Below, in pieces: positions 56,267 through 64,000 of a DNA stretch of 64,000 nt (within the stretch, counting starts at the first letter, position 1; each line of letters starts with the position of its first letter). A program made the translations under genes and the position numbers. The notes beneath the pieces were generated by a model. The model saw nothing but the letters and a program-made list of their open reading frames with translations. It was not told the DNA's origin and did not search any database. This DNA is from Pantanalinema sp. GBBB05 (GTDB lineage Bacteria > Cyanobacteriota > Cyanobacteriia > Leptolyngbyales > Leptolyngbyaceae): positions 62,001-126,000 of the forward strand of contig VRZD01000003.1 in NCBI GenBank assembly GCA_016743235.1, in the 5' to 3' direction.

Positions 56267-58846
56267 TTATTCCTCTAACTCCTCTTCCTCAAACACATCG
56301 GTAAATTCTAGTGATGTGATTTTGGTAATTTTCTCATCACGATCGAGTTTCAAGATCCGACTGCCTTTGCCATCCTTACCTTCTACTGGCACTTCGTCCA
56401 GATCGATATAACTCATACGATCGGCGCTGGTCAGCACAATAATTTCTGAGTCTGAAAAAGCAGCTGCCAGTCCGACTAAGGTATCGGTCTTGGTGGCAAA
56501 CTGTAGTCCTTGTCCACCGAGATCCCCAGGGTTAGACAGGCGTAACAGCCCAACGGGCATTTGTTTGGCATAGCCTTTTTCTGAAACCATCAGCAAATGG
56601 CAGTCAACCGGGACCGTTACACACCCTACTAACCGTTCTTGTTTAATTAAGCGAATGGCAATTTGTCCCTGAGCAGTGCGGCTGGATAGGGGTAGCCGAT
56701 CGTCATCAATTTCTACCCGTAACATTCGACCATTCGAAGTTGCTAGCACTAATTGTTCACCAACCACGGTAATACAAGCAAAGGCAACCTGATCATCATC
56801 TTTGAGTTTGAGCGTCGTTAGTCCTCGGGCGGTTAAATCAGTAAAATCCTCCAGTGGTAGCCGTTTCACCCGACCTTGTTGAGTGACTAGAATCAGATCC
56901 TGTTCTTCTGGAACTTCAGGAATAACGAAACTAGCCACGATCGCATCCGGGCTGCCTTGAGCGGCTGGAGGTAGCAGAGTCATTAAAGGTACACCCCGCG
57001 AGCGTCCGGTTGCCTGTGGCACATCACTCATCCGAATCGGATAGGCTTTACCATCACGGGTAATCGCTAGAATGGTGTGAGCCGTCGTGGTGATGTGAGT
57101 TTGGATCGTAAAGTCTTCAAACTCTGCTAGACCAACGGGCTGTTCTTCATTCCGGCTATTCCGGCGTTGCAACGTTTTGACAGAAATCCGTCGAGCATAG
57201 CCGCGTTGAGTTATTTCCAATACTGTTTCTTCAGCGGGTTCTTCGTCATCTAGCGGTAACAGCGTAGTTGATTCAGAGTCTGCCGCAGCTAGTTCAGTGC
57301 TAGTTGCATCATTTTTTTTACTCTTTTGACCTTCTCCTGGCTCCGGACGACCCACAATCCGAGTCCGACGGGGATCGCCAAATTTCTTTTTCAAAGCCCG
57401 CAGTTCTTTCTTTAAGGCTTTTAGCAGTTCCCGGCGATCGCCTAACAATTTTTGCAATTCTGTTTGCCGATCGCTAAGTTGGTCAAATTCCGTTTGGAGG
57501 TTTTGTTGCTCCATGCTAGTCAAACGTCGCAGTGGCATAGCTAGAATGGCATCGGCTTGGCGATCGCTCAACTCCAACTCTTCCTGGAGAACCGCTTTTG
57601 CCGTGCTGCCATCGGGAGCATTGCGCAGAATGTCAATGACATCATCTAGATTTTCCAAGGCAATCAACATGCCATTGAGTAGATGTAGGCGGCTTTCGGC
57701 ACGATCGAGTTCATGCTGATAAAGGCGAGTGAGCGTTTCCTCGCGGAAGTCAAGAAAATGTTGGAGCAACTCGCGCAACGTCATCTGCCGGGGTTGACTG
57801 TTAGTGAGTGCCAGCAGAATCGCTCCAAAATTATTTTGTAATGCCGTTTGCTTATACAAGCAGTTGAGCACTTTTTGAGGATTAGCTTCGCGTTTCAGTT
57901 CAATCACCACCCGGATGCCATCGCGATCGCTCTCATCCCGGATATCCGCAATTCCCTCCAGGCGTCCATGCCCAACTAATTCGGCAATTTTTTCGATCCA
58001 TCCAGCTTTGTTCACCTGATAGGGCAATTCTGTGACGACGATCGCTGGACGCCGATGCCGCCCCCGCCCCGGCTGAATTTCCTCGATTTGAGCCACACCA
58101 CGGACAGCGACACTACCACGACCTGTGGTGTAGGCATCCCGAATGCCATCTGTACCAACAATCTCCCCTCCCGTCGGAAAATCAGGACCAGGAATCAGTT
58201 CAAACAATCGCTCATCGGACAAATTGGGATTATCAATCAGGGCAATTAAACCATCAACAACCTCATTCAGGTTATGGGGCGGAATATTGGTAGCCATGCC
58301 CACCGCAATTCCTGAACTACCATTGAGCAGCAAAATCGGCAGTTGAGCCGGCAGAACGATCGGTTCTTGTTGAGAGTTATCAAAGTTACCAATGAAATCA
58401 ACTGTCGCTTCACCAATTTCAGTCAGTAACGCGTCATTCCCGATCGGCGCTAACCGAGTTTCCGTATACCGCATGGCAGCAGGTGGATCATCATCCACAG
58501 AACCGAAGTTGCCATGCCCTGCCAACAAGGGATAGCGGCTGGAAAAGTCCTGTACCAGTCGCACTAAAGCATCATAAACCGCCTGATCCCCATGAGGATG
58601 GTATTTACCCAACACATCCCCAACCACACGGGCGCACTTACGATAGGGGCGATCGGGCGTTAAGCCTAGCTCATGCATGGCATATAGAATCCGCCGGTGC
58701 ACAGGCTTCAAGCCATCACGGACATCGGGCAAGGCGCGACCGACAATCACACTCATGGCATATTCAAGATACGACTGTTGCATCTCTGTATGCAGAGCGG
58801 TTGTGATAACCTGTCCTGCGGAGAGCATATTCAGTTGCTTAGCCAT
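56267..58846 (-). CDS. gyrA: DNA gyrase / topoisomerase IV subunit A
   Basis: An 859-residue type IIA topoisomerase subunit. It begins [20 protein letters not shown]; the DNA-cleaving tyrosine is Y127 in [12 protein letters not shown]. The quinolone-pocket helix reads [13 protein letters not shown], with Gln88 at the place of E. coli Ser83. The C-terminal beta-pinwheel starts near residue 545 ([17 protein letters not shown]), but the expected GyrA-box position reads [16 protein letters not shown] rather than QRRGGKG, so this may be the ParC-like or a gyrase variant. The tail is very acidic ([10 protein letters not shown]). Cyanobacteria often have two A-subunit genes; the partner B subunit is not here. 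Confidence 0.9.
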   Translation of the reverse strand: MAKQLNMLSAGQVITTALHTEMQQSYLEYAMSVIVGRALPDVRDGLKPVHRRILYAMHELGLTPDRPYRKCARVVGDVLGKYHPHGDQAVYDALVRLVQDFSSRYPLLAGHGNFGSVDDDPPAAMRYTETRLAPIGNDALLTEIGEATVDFIGNFDNSQQEPIVLPAQLPILLLNGSSGIAVGMATNIPPHNLNEVVDGLIALIDNPNLSDERLFELIPGPDFPTGGEIVGTDGIRDAYTTGRGSVAVRGVAQIEEIQPGRGRHRRPAIVVTELPYQVNKAGWIEKIAELVGHGRLEGIADIRDESDRDGIRVVIELKREANPQKVLNCLYKQTALQNNFGAILLALTNSQPRQMTLRELLQHFLDFREETLTRLYQHELDRAESRLHLLNGMLIALENLDDVIDILRNAPDGSTAKAVLQEELELSDRQADAILAMPLRRLTSMEQQNLQTEFDQLSDRQTELQKLLGDRRELLKALKKELRALKKKFGDPRRTRIVGRPEPGEGQKSKKNDATSTELAAADSESTTLLPLDDEEPAEETVLEITQRGYARRISVKTLQRRNSRNEEQPVGLAEFEDFTIQTHITTTAHTILAITRDGKAYPIRMSDVPQATGRSRGVPLMTLLPPAAQGSPDAIVASFVIPEVPEEQDLILVTQQGRVKRLPLEDFTDLTARGLTTLKLKDDDQVAFACITVVGEQLVLATSNGRMLRVEIDDDRLPLSSRTAQGQIAIRLIKQERLVGCVTVPVDCHLLMVSEKGYAKQMPVGLLRLSNPGDLGGQGLQFATKTDTLVGLAAAFSDSEIIVLTSADRMSYIDLDEVPVEGKDGKGSRILKLDRDEKITKITSLEFTDVFEEEELEE

Positions 58847-59032
58847 GAGTTCTATTTCCTAATTCCTGACGTGACGACGGTTCTGTGTAATCTCGATCGA
58901 GTGACATCTACTATAGTGATAATCCTAAATTCTGCTCTCACCTATCTCTGGTTAGCCTCACACAAATAAATTGATGGCTGCATCGTCGAGTCATATGCAT
59001 TAGTTAAGCGACTTACTCGTAAGGAAGGCGTT

Positions 59033-59437
59033 ATGAAAACGGTTCTGATTGTGGAGGATGACCTGATCAATGCACGGGTGTTCTCTAAAATTCTGACAAA
59101 ACGAGGTGGGCTGATCGTAAGGCATACCGAAAATGTCGAAGAGGTGATGCAAATTGCTCAGGCAGGAGAGGCGGACATTATCTTAATGGATGTATCATTA
59201 GCTCGGAGCGTTTACCAAGGAAAATCGGTTGATGGCATCCAAATTACTCAGATGCTCAAAGACGATCCAAAAACCGCTGATTTACCCATCATCCTGGTCA
59301 CTGCCCATGCGATGGAAGGCGATCGAGAAAGCTTTCTCAAGCAAAGTGGAGCAGACGGCTACATCTCTAAGCCGGTCGTTGACCATCAAGCCTTTGTCGA
59401 GCAGATTATGGCACTATTACCAGACGTAGAGGAGTAA
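59033..59437 (+). CDS. CheY-like single-domain response regulator
   Basis: A 134-residue receiver domain without an output domain. It starts MKTVLIVEDDLINARVFSKIL, has the phosphoacceptor D53 in IILMDVSL, the conserved T in LVTAHAM and K in ISKPV. A short insert (ARSVYQGKSVDGIQI) follows the aspartate loop, as in DivK-like regulators. AAGGAAGG precedes the start. It is not next to either histidine kinase of the window and could pair with any; a cognate cannot be assigned. Confidence 0.9.
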   Translation: MKTVLIVEDDLINARVFSKILTKRGGLIVRHTENVEEVMQIAQAGEADIILMDVSLARSVYQGKSVDGIQITQMLKDDPKTADLPIILVTAHAMEGDRESFLKQSGADGYISKPVVDHQAFVEQIMALLPDVEE

Positions 59438-59522
59438 CATTTGGCTGATTTTTAGGATCTTCCTCATCTCCAGGTACACAAGTACTACTATAGAAAACTT
59501 TTACCAGATTCCCAAAGTTTTT

Positions 59523-59541
59523 GGGAGAGGGGGAGAGGGGG
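59523..59541. repeat. G-rich tandem tract
   Basis: GGGAGAGGGGGAGAGGGGG: three G-runs spaced by AGA, followed further on by GG and GGG. It lies in the non-coding stretch after the response regulator and could form a G-quadruplex or represent a short tandem repeat of the STRR kind. Confidence 0.6.
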
Positions 59542-59670
59542 CACGGAGAAGGTAGGGCAGCAAGCAGACAAAGCGGCACTATTAGTTTTCTCTCTCCCCT
59601 CAAGCTCATCCCCGTTCAGATTGCTTCAACTGTCCCCCATCCTCCTCATCTTCCCTACTGTCCTAACCGG

Positions 59671-61509
59671 CTATTCCGCCGTTTGACTAGGTATGGTTGG
59701 TTCCGCTACTTCAGGGCTGGGGCTAACAGTTGGCGCTACTGGCTTGGATATTGATTGCCGAGCATTATTAAACCATTGTCCAAACCGTTGACTAGCTTGT
59801 CGCCCAAATTGGCTCGCTTTTTGCCCTAGCTGTCCAGCTTGTTCGCCAATTTGCCGTCCTACTTTGCCAGCCTGCTGCCCCACCTGAGAGGTCGCAGAAG
59901 GAGCAGGTGGGGTGGATGGAACGGGGGCTGGAGTCGCCGTTTCTACCGGAATTGGTAGCGTTTGGGAAGCTGCGGGAGAACTGGGAGTTGGTTGCGCCAC
60001 TGGCGTTTCTACGGGTTGAGGAACTAGCAATACTGGGGTTTCCTCGATCGGGGCAGACAATTCCGCCGGAACGGGAGACTCCTGGAGTTCTGGTGCTTTC
60101 ACCGTTTCGACAGGGGACAGACTTGGCACAGGTTCAGGAGTAGAAATTGGTTCAGGAGCTACCGTCGGCTCAAGGGTAACGGTAGGCTGTTCTAGTTCTT
60201 CACTCGTAGGGGCGATCGTGGGTTCAGAGGGTGTTTCTTCTGATATTGCAGGTTCTGCTTCGACGGAATTTTCGATCGCAGGTTGTTCTTGCACGATCGG
60301 AGATTCGATCGGTTCAGGAAGCACTGGAACAGGGGTAGGCGCAGCTGGCGCTGACAGTTCTGGAGTAACTGGAATTTCTACCGTTGGAGTTGGTTCCGCA
60401 CTAGGAGTAACGTCTGGTGTCGGCAGTTCCTTCGCAGACTCTAGAGGAGACTCAGGAGTTGCTGGGGTGGGTTCTGGAGTCGGTTCAGGTATGGGACTAG
60501 CTTCCGGGGTCGGAGTAGGTTCTGGAGTGGGGAGTTCGATCGCCGCAGGGGGTTCCTCAACCGGGGGCTGATAGTTGGGATCAACAATGCCGCGAGAGGC
60601 AACCAGAGACAGTTCGCCCCGCACCAACTTCGACAAGGTATCCGTGCCGTTTGGTTCATAGTTGATTAACCGAGCCGTATTATTAAATACGTTATTAACG
60701 ATATTGCCGTTCTCATCAATAAACTCAAGCTGTACCCAGTTTTTACCCGGTTTAAAGCCTTGTAGATAAACCGGTTGCCACTGATCCAAAATAAAGCTGT
60801 AACCATTGACCGTACAGCGAACCCGCCAGTCTGGAATGTCATCCTGGCTATCTTTTTGGGCAATCAGATGCAGGGGCGCGTTAGTTAGATAGAAGTCCAA
60901 CATAATCGGTTCTGCCCCATAGGTTCCCTGAGGACGACTGTAAGTCAGTAACGGTTGTTCGGCAGTAGGGCTATACTCTTGGGTTTTAGTCAGGATATGA
61001 AACGTAGTCTGGGCATAGGCGCCCTCATTTTTGAAGCTTTCATGCCAGGGACGGGAGGCAAAGGCTCGGATTGTGTGGGTTCCAGGGGACAGATTTTCAA
61101 AGACCAGGGGCTGGCTGGTGTCATAAACTGCCTGATAGGGCTGATTGTCTAAAAACACATGCAGGTGAGGTCCTAAGCCCAAAGTCTCATCTTTAAATAA
61201 AGGTAAGTCATTCACCTGAAACCGGACAGAAGCCATATTGTCTGGCAGCACTTCATTCGGTCTGGGACTGAGAATCTTCACCTGTGGCTGATAACCATCC
61301 ATCAATTCCCGTAGTTCGAGCAGAACGGGGGGGGGAGCCACTTCAGAAAGTTTGCTCACCTGGGTGGGGGCAGGCTTAACAGGTGGTTTTTTCCGAGCCG
61401 CGATCGCAGCTTGATTGCTACCCGCAGCACTAAATACCAGCAGCAGCACTAATACAGTAGCAACACAGGCTTTAACGAACGATCGCCAGCGAATGATGAG
61501 TCCAGACAC
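59671..61509 (-). CDS. Secreted or membrane-anchored proline-rich protein, unknown function
   Basis: A 612-residue protein. A hydrophobic N-terminal segment (ACVATVLVLLLVFSAAG) may be a signal peptide or anchor. Residues about 65-290 look folded, with beta-rich stretches such as QVKILSPRPNEVLPDN, VRFQVNDLPLFKDETLG, HLHVFLDNQPYQAVYD and GTHTIRAFASRPWHESF. Residues about 315-530 are extremely rich in P, E, T and S. The last 70 have a repeated helical pattern (GQQAGKVGRQIGEQAGQLGQ) with small residues, like an amphipathic or coiled region. It probably stays in the periplasm. I do not recognise the family. Confidence 0.7.
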   Translation of the reverse strand: MSGLIIRWRSFVKACVATVLVLLLVFSAAGSNQAAIAARKKPPVKPAPTQVSKLSEVAPPPVLLELRELMDGYQPQVKILSPRPNEVLPDNMASVRFQVNDLPLFKDETLGLGPHLHVFLDNQPYQAVYDTSQPLVFENLSPGTHTIRAFASRPWHESFKNEGAYAQTTFHILTKTQEYSPTAEQPLLTYSRPQGTYGAEPIMLDFYLTNAPLHLIAQKDSQDDIPDWRVRCTVNGYSFILDQWQPVYLQGFKPGKNWVQLEFIDENGNIVNNVFNNTARLINYEPNGTDTLSKLVRGELSLVASRGIVDPNYQPPVEEPPAAIELPTPEPTPTPEASPIPEPTPEPTPATPESPLESAKELPTPDVTPSAEPTPTVEIPVTPELSAPAAPTPVPVLPEPIESPIVQEQPAIENSVEAEPAISEETPSEPTIAPTSEELEQPTVTLEPTVAPEPISTPEPVPSLSPVETVKAPELQESPVPAELSAPIEETPVLLVPQPVETPVAQPTPSSPAASQTLPIPVETATPAPVPSTPPAPSATSQVGQQAGKVGRQIGEQAGQLGQKASQFGRQASQRFGQWFNNARQSISKPVAPTVSPSPEVAEPTIPSQTAE

Positions 61510-62425
61510 CGAAACACGCTCCTATATGACTTAATCTGCCGTCCATAGGGAACTATAGCGGAATCAATCCCCCAATCACTCAATTCGTTCTACAGACTTA
61601 TAAATCCAGAGCACTGATGTAACAAAAATTCTAACGACCCACCCTCTGGAATCGTGTACTTCCGAGAACTTTACGATTCGACTCACACCAAACTGAAGCC
61701 AGAGAGCAGCTTGCAAAGCTATTTCAATACCATCAACTTAACAAATGCTTAACAAATCAGAACTAGCTCTAGCGATGTGCCAACCCCCGTTCTGAAGTCG
61801 CACTTCCAGCCCAGTTATGCCAAATCCCCCTTATCTAGGAGCACCACATAGCATATAAACAGGCAGTTAGGGTTTTCTTAATTTTTACAAGGAAGTGTTG
61901 CAAATATTAAGACACAACTATTAACAAATCCTGCTATGAGTCACGATTTCGGCAGTTTTTTATCAAAATTGTCACTTATTTCTATAGATATATGTCAGCA
62001 ATTGACAAAGGATCTCGTTTTGACCTATTAGATCATACTTTTTATCTATCGTTTCGCTATGTAAACATAATCGAAGCCCCTCTTGACTTTTTCGGAGTTG
62101 CCTGAATGTGCAAGCCCGACTACACCAATGATTGAGAGATTTTGAATTATTGTTAACTGCGTCCGAAAGCGGCATGAAGCAAGTCCTATAATGTCACGTT
62201 GAGAACCCCTTCCGGGCTACTTTCACCGCTCTGCGAGCGTTTCCAGTTTTGGAATGAAACAGCTCTGTTCTCAACAACTGCTACACCACTGCCTGGGACT
62301 TATAACTGTTCGTCTTTACGGGATGTGTGGCAGGTTCTGCTCCAGCCAATTGGATGGCGTTCTAGAGCGGAGTAGGTTCTGGTAGGGGGAATCCTCGTTC
62401 CTTGTCTAGAGAGAGGAGAGTCTCA
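61510..62425. promoter_or_regulatory. Upstream region of psaA: candidate promoters and leader
   Basis: A 916-bp region without a supportable gene. A TTGACA (62002-62007) with TATTAG 18 bases later (62026-62031) could be an upstream promoter. A clean TATAAT (62187-62192) without a good -35 is a second -10 candidate, giving a start near 62199 and a leader of about 227 bases. Two promoters for psaAB would fit what is known in Synechocystis. A minus-strand frame of 67 codons at 61972-62175 is not convincing. I looked for HLR1 high-light elements and found only a half-site-like TTTTACAA near 61884. Confidence 0.45.
62198..62275 (+). ncRNA. Structured 5' leader element of psaA mRNA (putative)
   Basis: GTTGAGAAC (62198-62206) pairs perfectly with GTTCTCAAC (62267-62275), closing a 60-base loop that itself holds two hairpins: CGCTC/GAGCG (62227-62231 and 62235-62239) and TTCCA/TGGAA (62241-62245 and 62250-62254). 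The 5' arm starts where the TATAAT-driven transcript should begin. A psaA leader RNA motif is known from cyanobacteria; whether this is a member, I cannot say. Confidence 0.5.
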
Positions 62426-64000
62426 ATGACAACTACCCCACGCGAGCGCGAAGCGAAAGCGAGGGTTGTCGTCGATAAAAACCCGGTTCCCACTTCCTTT
62501 GAAAAGTGGTCTCAACCTGGTCACTTCGATCGCACCCTAGCTCGGGGACCCAAAACCACAACCTGGATTTGGAACCTACACGCTGACGCTCACGACTTTG
62601 ATAGCCATACTTCTGACTTAGAAGACGTATCTCGTAAGATCTTCAGCGCACACTTCGGTCACTTAGCCGTTGTGTTCATTTGGTTGAGCGGCATGTATTT
62701 TCATGGCGCGAAATTTTCAAACTATGAAGCTTGGTTAACGAACCCAACCGCGATTAAGCCTAGTGCTCAAGTGGTTTGGCCAATCGTTGGTCAAGAAATT
62801 TTGAATGCAGACGTTGGTGGCGGCTTCCACGGAATCCAGATCACCTCTGGTCTCTTTTACATGTGGCGAGCAGCTGGTTTTACGAACAGCTTCCAGCTTT
62901 ACTGCACCGCGATCGGTGGTCTAGTCATGGCAGCGCTGATGCTGTTCGCTGGCTGGTTCCACTATCACAAGAGTGCCCCCAAGCTGGAATGGTTCCAGAA
63001 CGCAGAATCCATGATGAACCACCACCTGGCTGGTTTGTTTGGTCTGGGTTCTCTGGGCTGGGCTGGTCACCAGATCCACGTTTCTCTGCCAATTAACAAG
63101 CTACTGGACGCTGGGGTTGCTCCGAAAGACATCCCGCTGCCCCATGAGTTCATTCTCAACAAGCAGTTGATGGCAGACCTATTCCCCAGCTTTGCTAAGG
63201 GATTAACTCCTTTCTTTACCCTCAACTGGGGTGCTTACTCAGACTTCCTCACCTTCAAAGGTGGTCTGAACCCCGTGACTGGTAGCCTCTGGTTAACTGA
63301 CCAAGCTCACCACCACCTAGCACTCGCTGTCATGTTCATCGTGGCAGGTCACATGTACCGGACCAACTGGGGTATCGGTCACAGCATGAAGGAGATTCTC
63401 GAAGCTCATCGGGATCCCATCATGATTACTGGAGAAGGTCACAAAGGACTGTATGAAGTTCTGACCACCTCCTGGCACGCTCAGTTGGCAATCAACCTCG
63501 CGATCGGTGGTTCTGTTAGCATCATCACCGCGCAACACATGTATGCGATGCCTCCGTATCCATACCTGGCGGTTGACTATGCCACTCAGTTGTCCATCTT
63601 CACTCACCACATGTGGATCGGTGGATTCCTAATCTGCGGTGCTGCCGCTCACGGAGCCATCTTCATGGTGCGTGACTACGATCCCGTAGTGAACAAAGGC
63701 AACGTGTTGGATAACATCATTCGCCACCGCGATGCAGTTATCTCTCACCTGAACTGGGTTTGTATCTTCTTGGGCTTCCACAGCTTCGGTCTGTACGTTC
63801 ACAACGACACGATGCGGGCTTTTGGTCGTCCTCAAGATATGTTCTCGGACACGGGTATCCAATTGCAGCCAATCTTTGCGCAATGGGTCCAAAACATCCA
63901 CACTCTCGCTCCTGGCAATACCGCTCCTAACGCCTTAGCTCCTGCTAGCTTCGCGTTCGGTGGTGATGTGGTTGCGATTGGTGGCAAGGTTGCCATGATG
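62426..64000 (+). CDS. psaA: Photosystem I P700 apoprotein A1 (PsaA), 3' end missing
   Basis: A 525-codon open frame running to the right edge. It begins [20 protein letters not shown] and continues [41 protein letters not shown], and [22 protein letters not shown], all typical of PsaA. Histidine-rich helices ([29 protein letters not shown]; shown in parts: [20 protein letters not shown]) bind antenna chlorophylls. AGGAG lies at 62414-62418, seven bases before the ATG. Full-length PsaA has about 750 residues, so the FX iron-sulphur cysteines and P700 helices are outside the window. psaB normally follows. Confidence 0.97.
   Translation, partial: MTTTPREREAKARVVVDKNPVPTSFEKWSQPGHFDRTLARGPKTTTWIWNLHADAHDFDSHTSDLEDVSRKIFSAHFGHLAVVFIWLSGMYFHGAKFSNYEAWLTNPTAIKPSAQVVWPIVGQEILNADVGGGFHGIQITSGLFYMWRAAGFTNSFQLYCTAIGGLVMAALMLFAGWFHYHKSAPKLEWFQNAESMMNHHLAGLFGLGSLGWAGHQIHVSLPINKLLDAGVAPKDIPLPHEFILNKQLMADLFPSFAKGLTPFFTLNWGAYSDFLTFKGGLNPVTGSLWLTDQAHHHLALAVMFIVAGHMYRTNWGIGHSMKEILEAHRDPIMITGEGHKGLYEVLTTSWHAQLAINLAIGGSVSIITAQHMYAMPPYPYLAVDYATQLSIFTHHMWIGGFLICGAAAHGAIFMVRDYDPVVNKGNVLDNIIRHRDAVISHLNWVCIFLGFHSFGLYVHNDTMRAFGRPQDMFSDTGIQLQPIFAQWVQNIHTLAPGNTAPNALAPASFAFGGDVVAIGGKVAMM

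Noticed and set aside
61860..62060. HLR1-type high-light response elements upstream of psaA
   Set aside because: Only single TTTACA-like half-sites occur (near 61884); the paired direct repeat expected for HLR1 is absent.
61972..62175. 67-codon minus-strand frame in the psaA upstream region
   Set aside because: No ribosome-binding site, atypical amino acid make-up, and it runs through the likely psaA promoters.
1..64000. tRNA, rRNA, CRISPR, transposase or phage genes
   Set aside because: I looked through the spacers for T-loop sequences, regular repeats and mobile-element hallmarks and found none that held up.

Overview
The window is a stretch of cyanobacterial chromosome. The evidence is psaA at the right edge, ndhF/ndhD of the plastoquinone-reducing NDH-1 complex, a PsaK-type subunit, an OCP-like helical carotenoid protein, a DUF3611/Tic21-type membrane protein, a DnaE split-intein half, and very frequent HIP1 (GCGATCGC) octamers in and between genes. 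Gene density and codon use look uniform. I saw no insertion sequence, prophage, CRISPR array, tRNA or rRNA.

Left part (1-21.5 kb): mostly housekeeping. It holds the end of a PilC/GspF-type pilus platform gene, the N-terminal half of split dnaE ending in an N-intein, a small antitoxin/PIN-toxin pair followed by an unrecognised 369-residue protein, dusB, an Hsp20 gene and dnaK with strong hairpin terminators, deoC, recO, an MFS transporter, a GT4 glycosyltransferase, ndhF and ndhD, a degenerate VWA-like protein, HU, and a parvulin-like peptidyl-prolyl isomerase.

Middle (21.5-45 kb): a type I secretion pair (cyclic-nucleotide-binding/C39-like ABC exporter plus HlyD adaptor) beside the isomerase, a trypsin-like protease, a Bax-inhibitor-1 protein, an SLBB/Wza-like export protein, a large GH15/phosphorylase-kinase-like protein followed at once by a zinc-ribbon helicase, two hybrid-sensor-type histidine kinases, a lone PAS protein, ilvA, and DUF3611. 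Two genes too short for usual gene calling are proposed on the minus strand: a 43-residue protein at 30673-30804 with its own terminator, and a 28-residue single-helix membrane protein at 38570-38656.

Right part (45-64 kb): two GH31 alpha-glucosidase paralogues that flank two SDR oxidoreductases, a helical carotenoid protein, a DUF2945 protein and PsaK; then a divergent phosphoketolase/transketolase-like enzyme, a gyrA/parC-type subunit without an obvious GyrA box, a CheY-like regulator, a secreted proline-rich protein, and finally psaA behind a 916-bp upstream region. That region contains promoter-like sequences and an RNA leader that can fold into a closed multi-hairpin element.

Taken together, the region mixes photosynthetic electron transport (psaA, psaK, ndhF, ndhD, carotenoid protein), stress chaperones and DNA maintenance with envelope export and alpha-glucan metabolism. 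Apart from short operon-like pairs there is no single pathway cluster. The least explained items are the small proteins, the structured psaA leader, the phosphoketolase-like enzyme and the 369-residue protein after the toxin-antitoxin pair.
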